Source of the DNA: Novipirellula artificiosorum
Lineage (GTDB): Bacteria > Planctomycetota > Planctomycetia > Pirellulales > Pirellulaceae
Direction: 5' to 3'
NCBI RefSeq assembly: GCF_007860135.1
Contig: NZ_SJPV01000026.1
Span: 436 to 46,501 of the forward strand
Length of the DNA: 46,066 bases
Shown here: positions 1 through 8,222 of the stretch, one piece after another
How the letters are laid out: each line of letters begins with the position of its first letter
How positions within the stretch are numbered: the first letter of the stretch is position 1
Position numbers and translations under genes: made by a program
Notes under the pieces: model-generated
Databases searched by the model: none
What the model was told of the DNA's origin: nothing
The model's input: the letters and a program-made list of their open reading frames with translations, nothing else

Positions 1-174
1 GTTAGATTCCGAAGCCCAGGGTCGCGATAGCGCACCCTGGGTCACCGACCGCATTTGGCAGCATACCTCGAAGAGGTTTTACAATTGACGGCATCGACGC
101 CCCAATCGGAAGCCCATTGGCAGTGGCCCTAGGGTGCGCCGCTTCGCGTCGACCCTAGGCTATGGAATCTAACC
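1..174. repeat. BIME-like inverted repeat of two palindromic REP units
   Basis: The outer ends are exact inverted repeats: GTTAGATTCC at 1-10 and GGAATCTAAC at 165-174. Each arm also contains its own palindrome. The left arm has CCCAGGGT (15-22) pairing with ACCCTGGG just downstream. The right arm has CCTAGGGT pairing with ACCCTAGG (about 129-161). Reverse-complementing the right arm gives a sequence closely similar to the left arm. That is the organisation of a bacterial interspersed mosaic element, two REP units in opposite orientation around a short spacer. No coding potential is seen. The element may begin before the window, so its left limit is uncertain. Confidence 0.65.
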
Positions 175-375
175 GCTTCGCGGTAATGCCTCCTGCGGCA
201 GCAATGCGGCGATTTGGAATCAAATCGCTCGGGACCTGCGGAAGAAATGGTGGAAGCCTATCTCAATGTTCAAGTCCGAAAGTAATTTCCCGATCGATCC
301 TAAGCAGCGTGCGGGAAATAACTGGGCCAGGAAGGGAAGAGTTTCTCGCTGGGCCCCACTCTTGGTCTGAGCGTA

Positions 376-463
376 TCGGTAGCGATTCCATTAGAAAACA
401 ACGAGTTTTTGAGCAATCGAAACGTCGGTCGACAAAGCGTCAGACCCCTTTTCGGATAGGTTC
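376..463 (+). repeat. 88-bp dispersed intergenic repeat, copy 1
   Basis: This segment matches 6133-6219 over its whole length, with about ten mismatches and one single-base gap. Both copies contain the core AAAACAACGAGTTTTT and a GTCAGACCCCTTTT palindrome half near the right end, and end in GATAGGTTC. The right end lies one base from the stop codon (464-466) of the shifted frame of the DUF2071 pseudogene, so the insertion may have defined the truncated end of that gene. It has no open frame of its own. It could be a non-autonomous mobile repeat mobilised by a REP-type (RAYT) transposase elsewhere (inference). Confidence 0.75.
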
Positions 464-905
464 TTAATCACATCGAGCGGCCATCCATGCACGGACCTTG
501 ATTGCTTGAGCGAAAAGCAGCTGCGGTTGGCCAACCAAGTCGACCCCCAAAGATTCGCACAGGGTGTTCTGCCGCAAGGTGCACTTTGCGGCATCCAGCG
601 AAAAGAACCAAAACGCCGGGCTTGCCGTCATACGTCACATACGTGCGAACATTCAGTTCCAGAAAACGACTCAGCTTCGGAACGGTCGGACAGCATCTCG
701 GTGCAACATTCGACATCAAGAACGGCACCACACCGATCCAAGCTTTGCCATCACGAGTGTCGAGCGTAAGTCCAGTGGGAAGCAGCGAGGAGAGTAACTT
801 CGGCTCAACGGGCCAATGAGCGAAGAGCAGCTCCGACCAAGTCATCCGCCCGATCTTCGCAACAGGCCGGAGTGACGGGGGGGCCGAATGCCGCCTTTTC
901 TTGCC
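464..905 (-). pseudogene. DUF2071-family protein, frameshifted and truncated
   Basis: The minus strand encodes a clear DUF2071 (YqjF-like) N-terminal half: MTWSELLFAHWP near 845, then GKAWIGVVPFLMS, then ELNVRTYVTYDGKPGV. The expected family continuation WFFSLDAA is present but in the next frame. One extra base in the A-run at 610-613 (T-run on the coding strand) breaks the gene. The shifted frame stops at 464-466, about 40 residues past WFFSLDAA. The conserved second half of the domain (family length roughly 230-250 residues) is missing, and the gene ends exactly where the 88-bp repeat begins. The function of the family is not established. The true start is uncertain because sequence resembling the family N-terminus extends upstream of the Met at 845. 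Confidence 0.7.
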
Positions 906-997
906 CCTTGTCCCCCGTTCACCTTCGCGGTATCTGATCGCGTATATTGTGTGAAGGTTGGAAAGCACATTTCACTTCACAAAGGAAAGGTTCGACC

Positions 998-2455
998 ATG
1001 TTACGCCACCGGCGAGAACGGTTTGCAGGATGGTTCCCATTAGTGATCGTTGTTCTATTCTCGCCGACGATTGTGTTGGGCGAACCCGTGGAACGAGTGT
1101 TTCAGGCCGGTACTGCGAAAGTGGACATCACTCCGAAGCTTGGCGGATGGATCATCGGTGGATGGGAACCGATACCGGCGGAAAGAGTTCATGATTCGCT
1201 GCATGTGAAATGCGTGGTGCTAGACAACGGACAGGCTCGGCTTGCTTTCATGGTTTGCGACAATTTAGGGATTCCGCGACAGGTCTTTGATGAGGCCAAG
1301 CGACGCATCTCCGATACAACCGGGATTCCTGAGCAGTGCCAAGTGATGTCGGCCACGCACACGCACTCCTCCGTCTCTGCCGGTTTCGACAATCGCTACG
1401 CTCCCGACATGCAGCTGACCGAATATCAAATGCGACTTGTCGAGGCGATGGTACAAGCTGCTGAGGCAGCGAACGGAACGCTGCAGCCCGCGCAGATTGG
1501 CTGGTCCAGCATCGATGTGCCGGAACATGTCTTCAACCGACGTTGGTTCATGAAGCCCGACACGCCCACGCCGAATCCATTCGGTGGGACCGATCTGGCA
1601 GTGATGAACCCGGGGCAGAACAATCCAAACCTCGATCGACCGGCCGGCCCCATTGATCCGGAGGTCTCGTTCCTGAGTGTCCGTTCGGTCGATGGAAATC
1701 CGATCGCTCTCTTGGCCAACTACTCGTTGCATTATGTCGGCGGGGTCGTGAAAGGAGAGCTCTCGGCCGACTACTTCTCCCTGTTCGGCAGTCGCGTGAT
1801 GGAACTTATCGCCGATGGCAAGGATTCCAGCCCGATGGTGGGTATCATGACCAATGGCACAAGCGGCGATATCAACAACATTCACTTTGGCATCAAAACG
1901 GAACGCAGGCCAGCGTACGAACAAATGCAGTACGTCGCATACGATTTGGCCAATCGGGTTGCCGAAGCCGAACGTCAAATGACCTACCACAATTGGGTAC
2001 CGCTCGCCGGTGCGGATGCCGAACTGGTACTAAAAAATCGCCAGCCAACCGCGGAACAACTTGCACGAGCAAAATTGGTGTCGGAGCGAGGCGAAGAGAT
2101 CGAACTCTATCACCCTCACGAGCCAACCTACGCTCGGCGAGTGCTGCAGATGCAACAGATGCCGCCAACGCAGAACATCGTGCTGACCTCTGTGCGGATC
2201 GGTGACCTTGGCATCGTTACGATTCCATTTGAGGTCCTGGTCGAAATCGGGTTGGAATTGAAACAACGAAGCCCCTTAGGCGATACCCTTGTCATATCGC
2301 TTGCCGGCGGATCGGGAGGATACCTGCCGAATCCGAAACAACATGCCTACGGCGGATACGAAACCTGGCTGGGCACAAACGTTGTTGAGAAACAAGCCTC
2401 AGTGAAGATTGTTGAAGCGTTGCTTAAGTTGTTGAAGGAAGTTGCGGATTCTTAA
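998..2455 (+). CDS. Secreted neutral/alkaline ceramidase-like protein
   Basis: The product is 485 residues with an N-terminal hydrophobic signal (about residues 11-28) ending near VLGEP, so it is probably exported. It matches the N-terminal catalytic domain of neutral/alkaline non-lysosomal ceramidases, which hydrolyse N-acyl amide bonds in a zinc site. The opening FQAGTAKVDITP, the histidine motif THTHSS (H121, H123) and the second histidine in NYSLHYVGG (H245) are all present. The family's serine motif (GDxSPN) reads NGTSGDINN (286-294) here, so the usual catalytic serine is replaced and the substrate may differ. The start at 998 is chosen over an upstream in-frame ATG at 947 because AAAGGAAAGG lies about 7 bases before it and the signal peptide begins there. 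It is a single gene with a minimal hairpin (2457-2469) just past the stop. Confidence 0.85.
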   Translation: MLRHRRERFAGWFPLVIVVLFSPTIVLGEPVERVFQAGTAKVDITPKLGGWIIGGWEPIPAERVHDSLHVKCVVLDNGQARLAFMVCDNLGIPRQVFDEAKRRISDTTGIPEQCQVMSATHTHSSVSAGFDNRYAPDMQLTEYQMRLVEAMVQAAEAANGTLQPAQIGWSSIDVPEHVFNRRWFMKPDTPTPNPFGGTDLAVMNPGQNNPNLDRPAGPIDPEVSFLSVRSVDGNPIALLANYSLHYVGGVVKGELSADYFSLFGSRVMELIADGKDSSPMVGIMTNGTSGDINNIHFGIKTERRPAYEQMQYVAYDLANRVAEAERQMTYHNWVPLAGADAELVLKNRQPTAEQLARAKLVSERGEEIELYHPHEPTYARRVLQMQQMPPTQNIVLTSVRIGDLGIVTIPFEVLVEIGLELKQRSPLGDTLVISLAGGSGGYLPNPKQHAYGGYETWLGTNVVEKQASVKIVEALLKLLKEVADS

Positions 2456-2638
2456 AACGCTGGAAGCGTATCCTACATCCATTATCGCTGAATTCGATGT
2501 TATTGGAGCATGATTTCAGCGACCAACGTGAGCGGGCCAAAGCCACGACGCGCGGTAGCTCGCTTCGCCTGCGGCCGTGCCGCCCTTCGAGGAGACAAAG
2601 CAATTACCTCCATTTTTAAAAAGCAACCAGGTCTAACC

Positions 2639-3973
2639 ATGAACCCTCCGCAGAACAAAAAGCCATCGTCCACAAGTCGTCGCGGTTTCCTTAAAGATTC
2701 GATGGTCCTATCCGCCGCTTCAACCGTTGGCGGTCTCGCGCTATCACGAAGTGCCCATGCTGCTGGCAGCGATGTGCTCAGGATCGGCTTAATCGGATGC
2801 GGAGGACGTGGCTGTGGTGCGGCCAATAACATCATGGCGGTCTATCCCGGAGCCCGTCTGGTTGCGATGGCGGATCTGTTTGAAGATCGTTTGGAAGCCG
2901 GACTCAAAAGTCTTTCCAGCACCTATCCCGATCAAGTGGATGTAGCACACGAGAATCGCTTTGACGGCTTTGATGGGTACGAGAGACTTCTGGAAACCGA
3001 CATCGACGTTGTGCTGATTGCGGCCGCCAGCCACTTTCATCCCGAGATGACTCGGGCCGCGGTCGAGGCGGGAAAGCATGTCTTCACCGAAAAGCCTCAC
3101 GGTATCGACGTCCCCGGTGCCAAACGGCTGCTGGAAGCCTGCGACTTGGCCAAAGAGAAGAATTTGGCGATGGTCTCGGGGCTTTGTTGGCGTTACTCTC
3201 CCCATGTTCGCGAAGCGATCCAGCACGTTCACAATGGTATGATCGGTGAAGTGGTCGCGATTCAAGAAAACTACCTCTCGCAGCCTTATGTCAAACGTCC
3301 ACGACAACCCGAATGGAGTGAGCTCGAATACCAGTTCCGCAACTGGTACCACTTCAACTGGCTTTCGGGCGACCAGACGTCGCAACAATTGATCCACAGT
3401 CTGGACAAAGCCTCTTGGGTCTTGGGCGACGTGCCGCCGTTGAAGGCTTGGGGGCTGGGCGGACGTCAGGTCTGTACCAGCGATGATTACGGCGATCAGT
3501 TCGATAGCCACGCAATCGTTTATGAATATGAAACCGGCCAAAAGGTGTTTGCCTTTTGTCACGATCGACCGGACTGTTACAGCGCGACGTCGGATATTGT
3601 TTACGGCACCAAAGGACGTCTCTTCATGCCGCGTTGGAACGAAACTTCGATCACAGATCTGAAAGGAAATGAGCTTTGGAAATACAAAGGCGAGAACGTC
3701 AGCATGGTGGAGAACGAGCAACGAGCGTTGGTCGAGTCCATTCTCTCCGGCAATCCGATTAACAACCGGTCGTACATGTTCACAAGTACGATGCTTGGAA
3801 TTCTCGGCCAGATGGCTTGTTACACAGGCCAGGAAGTCACGTGGGAAATGGCGCTTGGCAGCACACTTGACTTTCGCTTGAAAGAATACAAGTGGGATGC
3901 CGAAGCACCGATCGCTCCCCGGCCCGATGGCACTTATCCAACCGCGATGCCGGGGATCACAAAGTTTTCCTGA
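2639..3973 (+). CDS. Tat-exported Gfo/Idh/MocA family oxidoreductase
   Basis: The product is a 444-residue NAD(P)-dependent oxidoreductase, probably acting on sugars or cyclitols outside the cytoplasm. The N-terminus has a canonical twin-arginine motif, SRRGFLKD, followed by a hydrophobic stretch and an AHA cleavage-like site, so the cofactor would be bound before export. The Rossmann motif RIGLIGCGGRGCG follows, then the conserved EKP motif (VFTEKPHG), which contributes to nicotinamide and substrate binding. The C-terminal α/β domain ends at about the usual length. The start at 2639 is preferred to an upstream ATG at 2510 because it gives the Tat signal directly at the N-terminus and has AGG 7 bases upstream. 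Planctomycetes carry many such secreted paralogues, so the substrate cannot be assigned. Confidence 0.9.
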   Translation: MNPPQNKKPSSTSRRGFLKDSMVLSAASTVGGLALSRSAHAAGSDVLRIGLIGCGGRGCGAANNIMAVYPGARLVAMADLFEDRLEAGLKSLSSTYPDQVDVAHENRFDGFDGYERLLETDIDVVLIAAASHFHPEMTRAAVEAGKHVFTEKPHGIDVPGAKRLLEACDLAKEKNLAMVSGLCWRYSPHVREAIQHVHNGMIGEVVAIQENYLSQPYVKRPRQPEWSELEYQFRNWYHFNWLSGDQTSQQLIHSLDKASWVLGDVPPLKAWGLGGRQVCTSDDYGDQFDSHAIVYEYETGQKVFAFCHDRPDCYSATSDIVYGTKGRLFMPRWNETSITDLKGNELWKYKGENVSMVENEQRALVESILSGNPINNRSYMFTSTMLGILGQMACYTGQEVTWEMALGSTLDFRLKEYKWDAEAPIAPRPDGTYPTAMPGITKFS

Positions 3974-4106
3974 ATCCGTTGTTTCGTTTGATCGAGTAGG
4001 ATAGGAACGAAATCGATCGAGCAGACATGGTGATTCATCAAAAAAAGCCTCGCAACGATTCGATTGCTACCGAAAACACCGTCCCACTCAACCTCCGATA
4101 GTAACT

Positions 4107-4874
4107 ATGTCACAACAGTTGTTCGATGTCACCAACAAAACGGCGCTGATCACGGGTTCGTCACAGGGGATTGGGTTTGCGCTCGCCCGGGGACTTGCGG
4201 CGGCTGGCGCCGCGGTTGTTCTGAACGGACGTGACACGAAGAAACTCGCGGATGCCGCTACAGTGCTCTCGGCCGAGGACGCGACGGTCCATCTGCTTGC
4301 CTTTGATGCCACCGATCATGACGCGGTTCGGGTAGCGGTTGACGGATTTGAACGGGACACCGGGCCGATTGATATTCTGGTAAACAACGCCGGCATGCAG
4401 TTTAGAACTCCGCTCGAGGACTTTCCCGCCGATATGTTTGGCAAACTGCTTGCGACCAATGTGTCGTCCGTCTTCAACGTCGGGCAAGCGGTTGCTCGCC
4501 ATATGATTGGTCGCGGCGCAGGCAAAATCATCAATATCGCGTCGGTACAGACGTCGTTGGCACGCCCTGGAATTGCCCCCTATACCGCGACCAAGGGTGC
4601 GGTGGGAAATCTGACGAAAGGGATGGCGACCGACTGGGCGCAACATGGTCTTCAGTGTAACGCCATTGCGCCAGGCTACTTTGATACGCCGTTGAACGCG
4701 GCGCTTGTGGCCGACCCGGACTTTAGCGCTTGGCTTGAAAAACGGACGCCGGCTGGTCGTTGGGGCAAGGTGGAAGAACTCGTGGGCGCGTGCATCTTTC
4801 TCGCGTCAGCAGCGTCGGGTTTTGTGAATGGCCAGACGATTTATGTGGATGGCGGCATTACAGCCAGCCTTTAG
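4107..4874 (+). CDS. idnO: SDR-family oxidoreductase, gluconate 5-dehydrogenase-like
   Basis: The product is a 255-residue short-chain dehydrogenase, the usual length. The cofactor motif TGSSQGIG (17-24), the NNAG motif, the catalytic serine in NIASVQ and the YTATK catalytic Tyr/Lys pair are all present, so it should be active. It best resembles gluconate 5-dehydrogenases, which interconvert 5-keto-gluconate and D-gluconate. That call rests mainly on the partner gene: the next gene starts 9 bases downstream and encodes an L-idonate 5-dehydrogenase-like enzyme, which gives the two reductive steps of the L-idonate to D-gluconate route. No idonate transporter or gluconate kinase is in the window. 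A different 3-oxoacyl or sugar SDR activity is possible. Confidence 0.8.
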   Translation: MSQQLFDVTNKTALITGSSQGIGFALARGLAAAGAAVVLNGRDTKKLADAATVLSAEDATVHLLAFDATDHDAVRVAVDGFERDTGPIDILVNNAGMQFRTPLEDFPADMFGKLLATNVSSVFNVGQAVARHMIGRGAGKIINIASVQTSLARPGIAPYTATKGAVGNLTKGMATDWAQHGLQCNAIAPGYFDTPLNAALVADPDFSAWLEKRTPAGRWGKVEELVGACIFLASAASGFVNGQTIYVDGGITASL

Positions 4875-4883
4875 GAGACCTTA

Positions 4884-5915
4884 ATGCGCGCGATCGTCAT
4901 CCATGATGCCAAAGACCTGCGGATTGAAGAAACTGTGTCCGCCGAACCGGGTCAGGGCGAAGTGCTGATTCAACTGGCCGCTGGCGGCATCTGCGGGTCG
5001 GACCTGCATTATTACAATCACGGTGGATTTGGCGCGATCCGACTCAAACAGCCGATGATCCTTGGCCATGAGGTTTCGGGCTATGTCTCAGGGCTGGGCG
5101 AGGATGTCAGCGACCTGCAAGTTGGCGATCTGGTAGCCGTGTCGCCTTCGAGACCCTGTAGGACCTGCCAATATTGTCAGTTGGGCCAACACAACCATTG
5201 TGAAAACATGCGGTTCTATGGCTCGGCCATGCCCTTCCCTCACATTCAGGGGGCATTCCGCGAAGCGTTGGTGGCGGATGCTAGCCAATGCGTGAAAGCG
5301 GATGGATTGAGCGCTGGCGAGGCTGCCATGGCAGAACCGTTTTCTGTCTGCCTGCATGCGACACGTCGGGCAGGTGAGATGCTGGGCAAACGGGTTTTGA
5401 TCACGGGTTCGGGACCGATTGGGGCACTCTGTGTGCTGGCGGCCAAGGCCGCCGGGGCTGCCGAAATAGTGGTGACCGACCTCGTCGATTCAGCACTGGA
5501 ATTTGCTGCAAAGGTTGACGCGAGCCGGGTGATCAATGTTGCGAGTGACGCAAACGCTTTGGCGACCTATCAGACTGGGAAGGGCTATTTCGACGTTCTT
5601 TATGAATGCTCAGGTGCCGCACCGGCCTTGGCATCGGGAATTGCCGCGATGCGTCCCCGTGGCGTCATTTTGCAGCTGGGTCTTGGCGGTGACATGACCG
5701 TTCCCATGCAAGCGATCACTGCGAAAGAGCTGGATTTGAGGGGCTCATTCCGGTTTCACGAGGAATTCAGTATGGCGGTCAGCTTGATGCAGAAAGGTAC
5801 GGTGGATGTGAAACCGTTGATCTCTCATACGGTTTCCTTCGACGATGCGGTGAGAGGTTTTGAACTCGCAAATGATCGAAACCAAGCGATGAAAACGCAG
5901 ATCCGGTTTTCCTGA
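4884..5915 (+). CDS. idnD: Zinc-dependent L-idonate 5-dehydrogenase-like alcohol dehydrogenase
   Basis: The product is a 343-residue medium-chain zinc dehydrogenase, typical of the family length. The catalytic zinc ligands are visible: Cys37 in GGICGSDLHYY and His62-Glu63 in GHEVSG. The structural zinc site is the four-cysteine lobe at residues 92, 95, 98 and 106. The nucleotide-binding motif is ITGSGPIGAL. The CGSDLHYYNHGG signature and overall sequence resemble L-idonate 5-dehydrogenases, which oxidise L-idonate to 5-keto-D-gluconate. It begins 9 bases after the SDR gene with TAGGAGA upstream of the ATG, so the two are almost certainly co-transcribed. Sorbitol or threonine dehydrogenase-type substrates are the main alternatives. 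Confidence 0.82.
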   Translation: MRAIVIHDAKDLRIEETVSAEPGQGEVLIQLAAGGICGSDLHYYNHGGFGAIRLKQPMILGHEVSGYVSGLGEDVSDLQVGDLVAVSPSRPCRTCQYCQLGQHNHCENMRFYGSAMPFPHIQGAFREALVADASQCVKADGLSAGEAAMAEPFSVCLHATRRAGEMLGKRVLITGSGPIGALCVLAAKAAGAAEIVVTDLVDSALEFAAKVDASRVINVASDANALATYQTGKGYFDVLYECSGAAPALASGIAAMRPRGVILQLGLGGDMTVPMQAITAKELDLRGSFRFHEEFSMAVSLMQKGTVDVKPLISHTVSFDDAVRGFELANDRNQAMKTQIRFS

Positions 5916-6132
5916 TTCGATCCTTTGCTGAAAGAAGCCGCAGTCGGTACAACACCGATCGGGGACATCGTGGCGGAGATCCTTCTCCTCCGGTGCGAAT
6001 TGGTGATCCGCCGGCAACGGCGAACTTCGCTAAGATCGACATGGTTTCATTGCAAGGATGTCAGCCAACCCTCCCGTTCTCAGCAGGTCAGGCTGCAAGC
6101 TCAGAACGTTTTTGCCAGGTTGATCGGGAGGA

Positions 6133-6219
6133 TCGGCAGCGAATCCATTGGAAAACAACGAGTTTTTAAGCAAGCGAAACTCGGTCGACAAAGGGTCAGA
6201 CCCCTTTTCAGATAGGTTC
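6133..6219 (+). repeat. 88-bp dispersed intergenic repeat, copy 2
   Basis: This is the homologue of 376-463 in the same orientation. It contains the same AAAACAACGAGTTTTT core and a more complete palindrome, AAAGGGTCAGACCCCTTTT. Two related copies 5.7 kb apart, both in intergenic DNA, indicate a dispersed element rather than chance similarity. Copy 2 is followed immediately by a separate strong hairpin (6227-6250), which is absent from copy 1. Confidence 0.75.
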
Positions 6220-6226
6220 GAAAACG

Positions 6227-6250
6227 CAGGGTCCCTTTTCTCGGACCCTG
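6227..6250. terminator. Perfect 8-bp stem-loop, possible terminator or repeat end
   Basis: CAGGGTCC (6227-6234) pairs exactly with GGACCCTG (6243-6250) around an 8-base loop. There is no T-tract after it, so it is not a classic intrinsic terminator. It could still end the idn operon transcript or be part of the adjacent repeat. Confidence 0.35.
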
Positions 6251-6325
6251 TCCAAATATCCTGCTGTCTGCGTATGCTGAGCTTCCATTCTTAAAGGCGT
6301 TTCCATCCGGTTTGAAGAGATTAAG

Positions 6326-8152
6326 ATGTCCTCCTGGCTATCACGTCACACACCCAAGCTGATCGTTTGCCTGCGAGAGGGCTACACCCGGCAACAATGC
6401 TTCGGCGATTTATCTGGCGGACTGACCACAGCGATCATTTCTCTGCCTTTGGCGATGGCGTTAGGGATTGCAAGCATCCCAGAGGATGTGGCCGAACAGA
6501 TGCGCTTGGTGCATCCCTGGCTGACGCCACCGGCGATGGGGCTGTTCACTGCGGTAATCGGCGGGTTTCTCATTTCTGGGCTTGGCGGATCTCGGGTCCA
6601 GATCGGTGGTCCGACCGCAGCGTTCATCCCAATCATTTTTGGCATCGCCGCCTCGTATGGCTACGAGGGCTTGATGACGGCAACGGCGATGGCCGGTGTC
6701 ATTCTGGTGCTCATGGGGCTATTCCGGTTTGGTCAACTCGTCAAATACATCCCCTACCCTGTTACAACCGGTTTCACCTCGGGGATTGCGGTGACCATTC
6801 TGGTATCGCAGATCAAGGATTTCTTTGGAATGAGTCTGCACGATGAAATGGGTCAACCTGTGGCGCTACCCGCCGAGTTGATTCCGAAGGTTCAGTTGCT
6901 GGCCGGCAACATCTCGACCATCAATGTGTATGCAGCAGGCGTCGGTGTTGGAAGTTTGGTGATGTTGATCGCCTTGAGACGGGTGATGCCACGGATTCCC
7001 GGAGCGATCGTGGCGGTGGTGGTGAGTTCAATCATCGTTTCTGCGATGGGATGGAACGATGTTGGATTGACCGCCGATGGATTGCAAACCGCTCCATTGG
7101 TGGAAACGATCGGTACACGGTTCGGCGGTATCCCGGACTGCCTTCCACCACCAAGACTGCCTGCGTTTTCCTTTGATCTAATGCGAGAGTTGATTCCAGC
7201 CGCGATGACGATTGCAGTGTTGAGTGCGATCGAGAGCTTGCTCTCGGCAGTGGTGGCGGATGGAATGACTGGCGGACGACATCGCTCGGATCAGGAGCTT
7301 CTTGCCCAAGGAGTTGCCAACGTTGCAAGCGCGATGTGTTTTGGACTGCCGGCAACGGGTGCGATCGCACGGACGGCGGCGAACATCAAGAGCGGCGGAA
7401 CGACGCCACTTTCTGGCATCGTTAGCGCCACCATTATTTTGGTTTTCATGCTCGCATTGGCCCCGTTGGCCAAGAGCATTCCACTGTCGGCGCTCGCTGC
7501 CGTGCTGATACTCGTCGCTTGGAACATCTGCGAGATCGATCATTTTCGCTCCTTGTTGCGTGCGCCGAGACCTGATGTCCTTACGCTGCTAACAACGTTC
7601 GGGCTAACCGTGTTCACTGATCTGGTCCTTGGCGTCGGTGTCGGCATGATCATGGCGTCTTTCCTATTCATGAGTCGCATGGCCGAGACTTCGACGATTG
7701 TTGGTATTCGAAACCGTCGAGGTTTTGACCAGGAATTTGATCAGGAACCTGCGACACCCGACCCGAAGGATCCCGCCACGTTAAGCGACATGGATATTCC
7801 TCCTGAAATCGAGGTCTATGAGATCAATGGTCCCTTTTTCTTTGGTGTCGCCGATCGGCTTAGCGATATCCTCCGCCAATTCAAAGCACCACCGAAAGTC
7901 TTCATCCTTCGCATGCGTTATGTCCCACACATTGATGCGACTGCCATGCATGCTCTCGAAGAATTCTTCGACAAGTGTCGGCGACAACACACCACACTGC
8001 TTCTTGGAGGCGTTCATATCCAACCTCTGTTCGAACTGACTCGTAGCGGATTGCTGGATAAGATCGGAAACGATCATGTCTTCGAGAACTTAGACGGTGC
8101 ATTGACCTACGCACGCGTGATGGTTTCTGGATCCCCCCTCGCGGGTCAATAA
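6326..8152 (+). CDS. SulP-family anion transporter with C-terminal STAS domain
   Basis: The product is a 608-residue inner-membrane protein of the SLC26/SulP family, which moves sulfate, bicarbonate or other anions. The N-terminus has the family start FGDLSGGLTTAIISLPLAMA, followed by a long run of hydrophobic segments (about 10-14 helices, residues 25-460). A cytoplasmic STAS domain (about 485-600) contains IDATAMHAL, the position equivalent to the phosphorylated residue in anti-sigma antagonists. There is no carbonic anhydrase or sulfur gene beside it, so the anion is unknown. The next gene is convergent and its stop lies about 70 bases away. Confidence 0.9.
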   Translation: MSSWLSRHTPKLIVCLREGYTRQQCFGDLSGGLTTAIISLPLAMALGIASIPEDVAEQMRLVHPWLTPPAMGLFTAVIGGFLISGLGGSRVQIGGPTAAFIPIIFGIAASYGYEGLMTATAMAGVILVLMGLFRFGQLVKYIPYPVTTGFTSGIAVTILVSQIKDFFGMSLHDEMGQPVALPAELIPKVQLLAGNISTINVYAAGVGVGSLVMLIALRRVMPRIPGAIVAVVVSSIIVSAMGWNDVGLTADGLQTAPLVETIGTRFGGIPDCLPPPRLPAFSFDLMRELIPAAMTIAVLSAIESLLSAVVADGMTGGRHRSDQELLAQGVANVASAMCFGLPATGAIARTAANIKSGGTTPLSGIVSATIILVFMLALAPLAKSIPLSALAAVLILVAWNICEIDHFRSLLRAPRPDVLTLLTTFGLTVFTDLVLGVGVGMIMASFLFMSRMAETSTIVGIRNRRGFDQEFDQEPATPDPKDPATLSDMDIPPEIEVYEINGPFFFGVADRLSDILRQFKAPPKVFILRMRYVPHIDATAMHALEEFFDKCRRQHTTLLLGGVHIQPLFELTRSGLLDKIGNDHVFENLDGALTYARVMVSGSPLAGQ

Positions 8153-8222
8153 TCGAGAGACTTTCTTCGACAGCCCGATCAGGAACGCTTGGATGTCCGG
8201 AAGGACCGACTGCTCGTTAGGG

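Larger units (their letters stand above)
5916..6325. other. Repeat-bearing intergenic region between idnD and the SulP gene
   Basis: This is 410 bases without a convincing gene. Short open frames occur on both strands but have no recognisable motif. The region holds the second copy of the 88-bp repeat (6133-6219) and a perfect 8-bp hairpin at 6227-6250. The promoter of the SulP gene should lie in the last 80 bases, but I see no clear consensus. Confidence 0.6.

Noticed and set aside
162..467. A 101-codon + strand frame
   Set aside because: It runs through the BIME-like repeat and the 88-bp repeat, so its codons are repeat sequence.
1265..1990. A 241-codon minus-strand frame
   Set aside because: It is antisense to the ceramidase-like gene and has no motif.
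2457..2469. A 5-bp stem-loop after the ceramidase-like gene as a terminator
   Set aside because: The stem is too short and no T-tract follows, so I mention it only in the gene entry.
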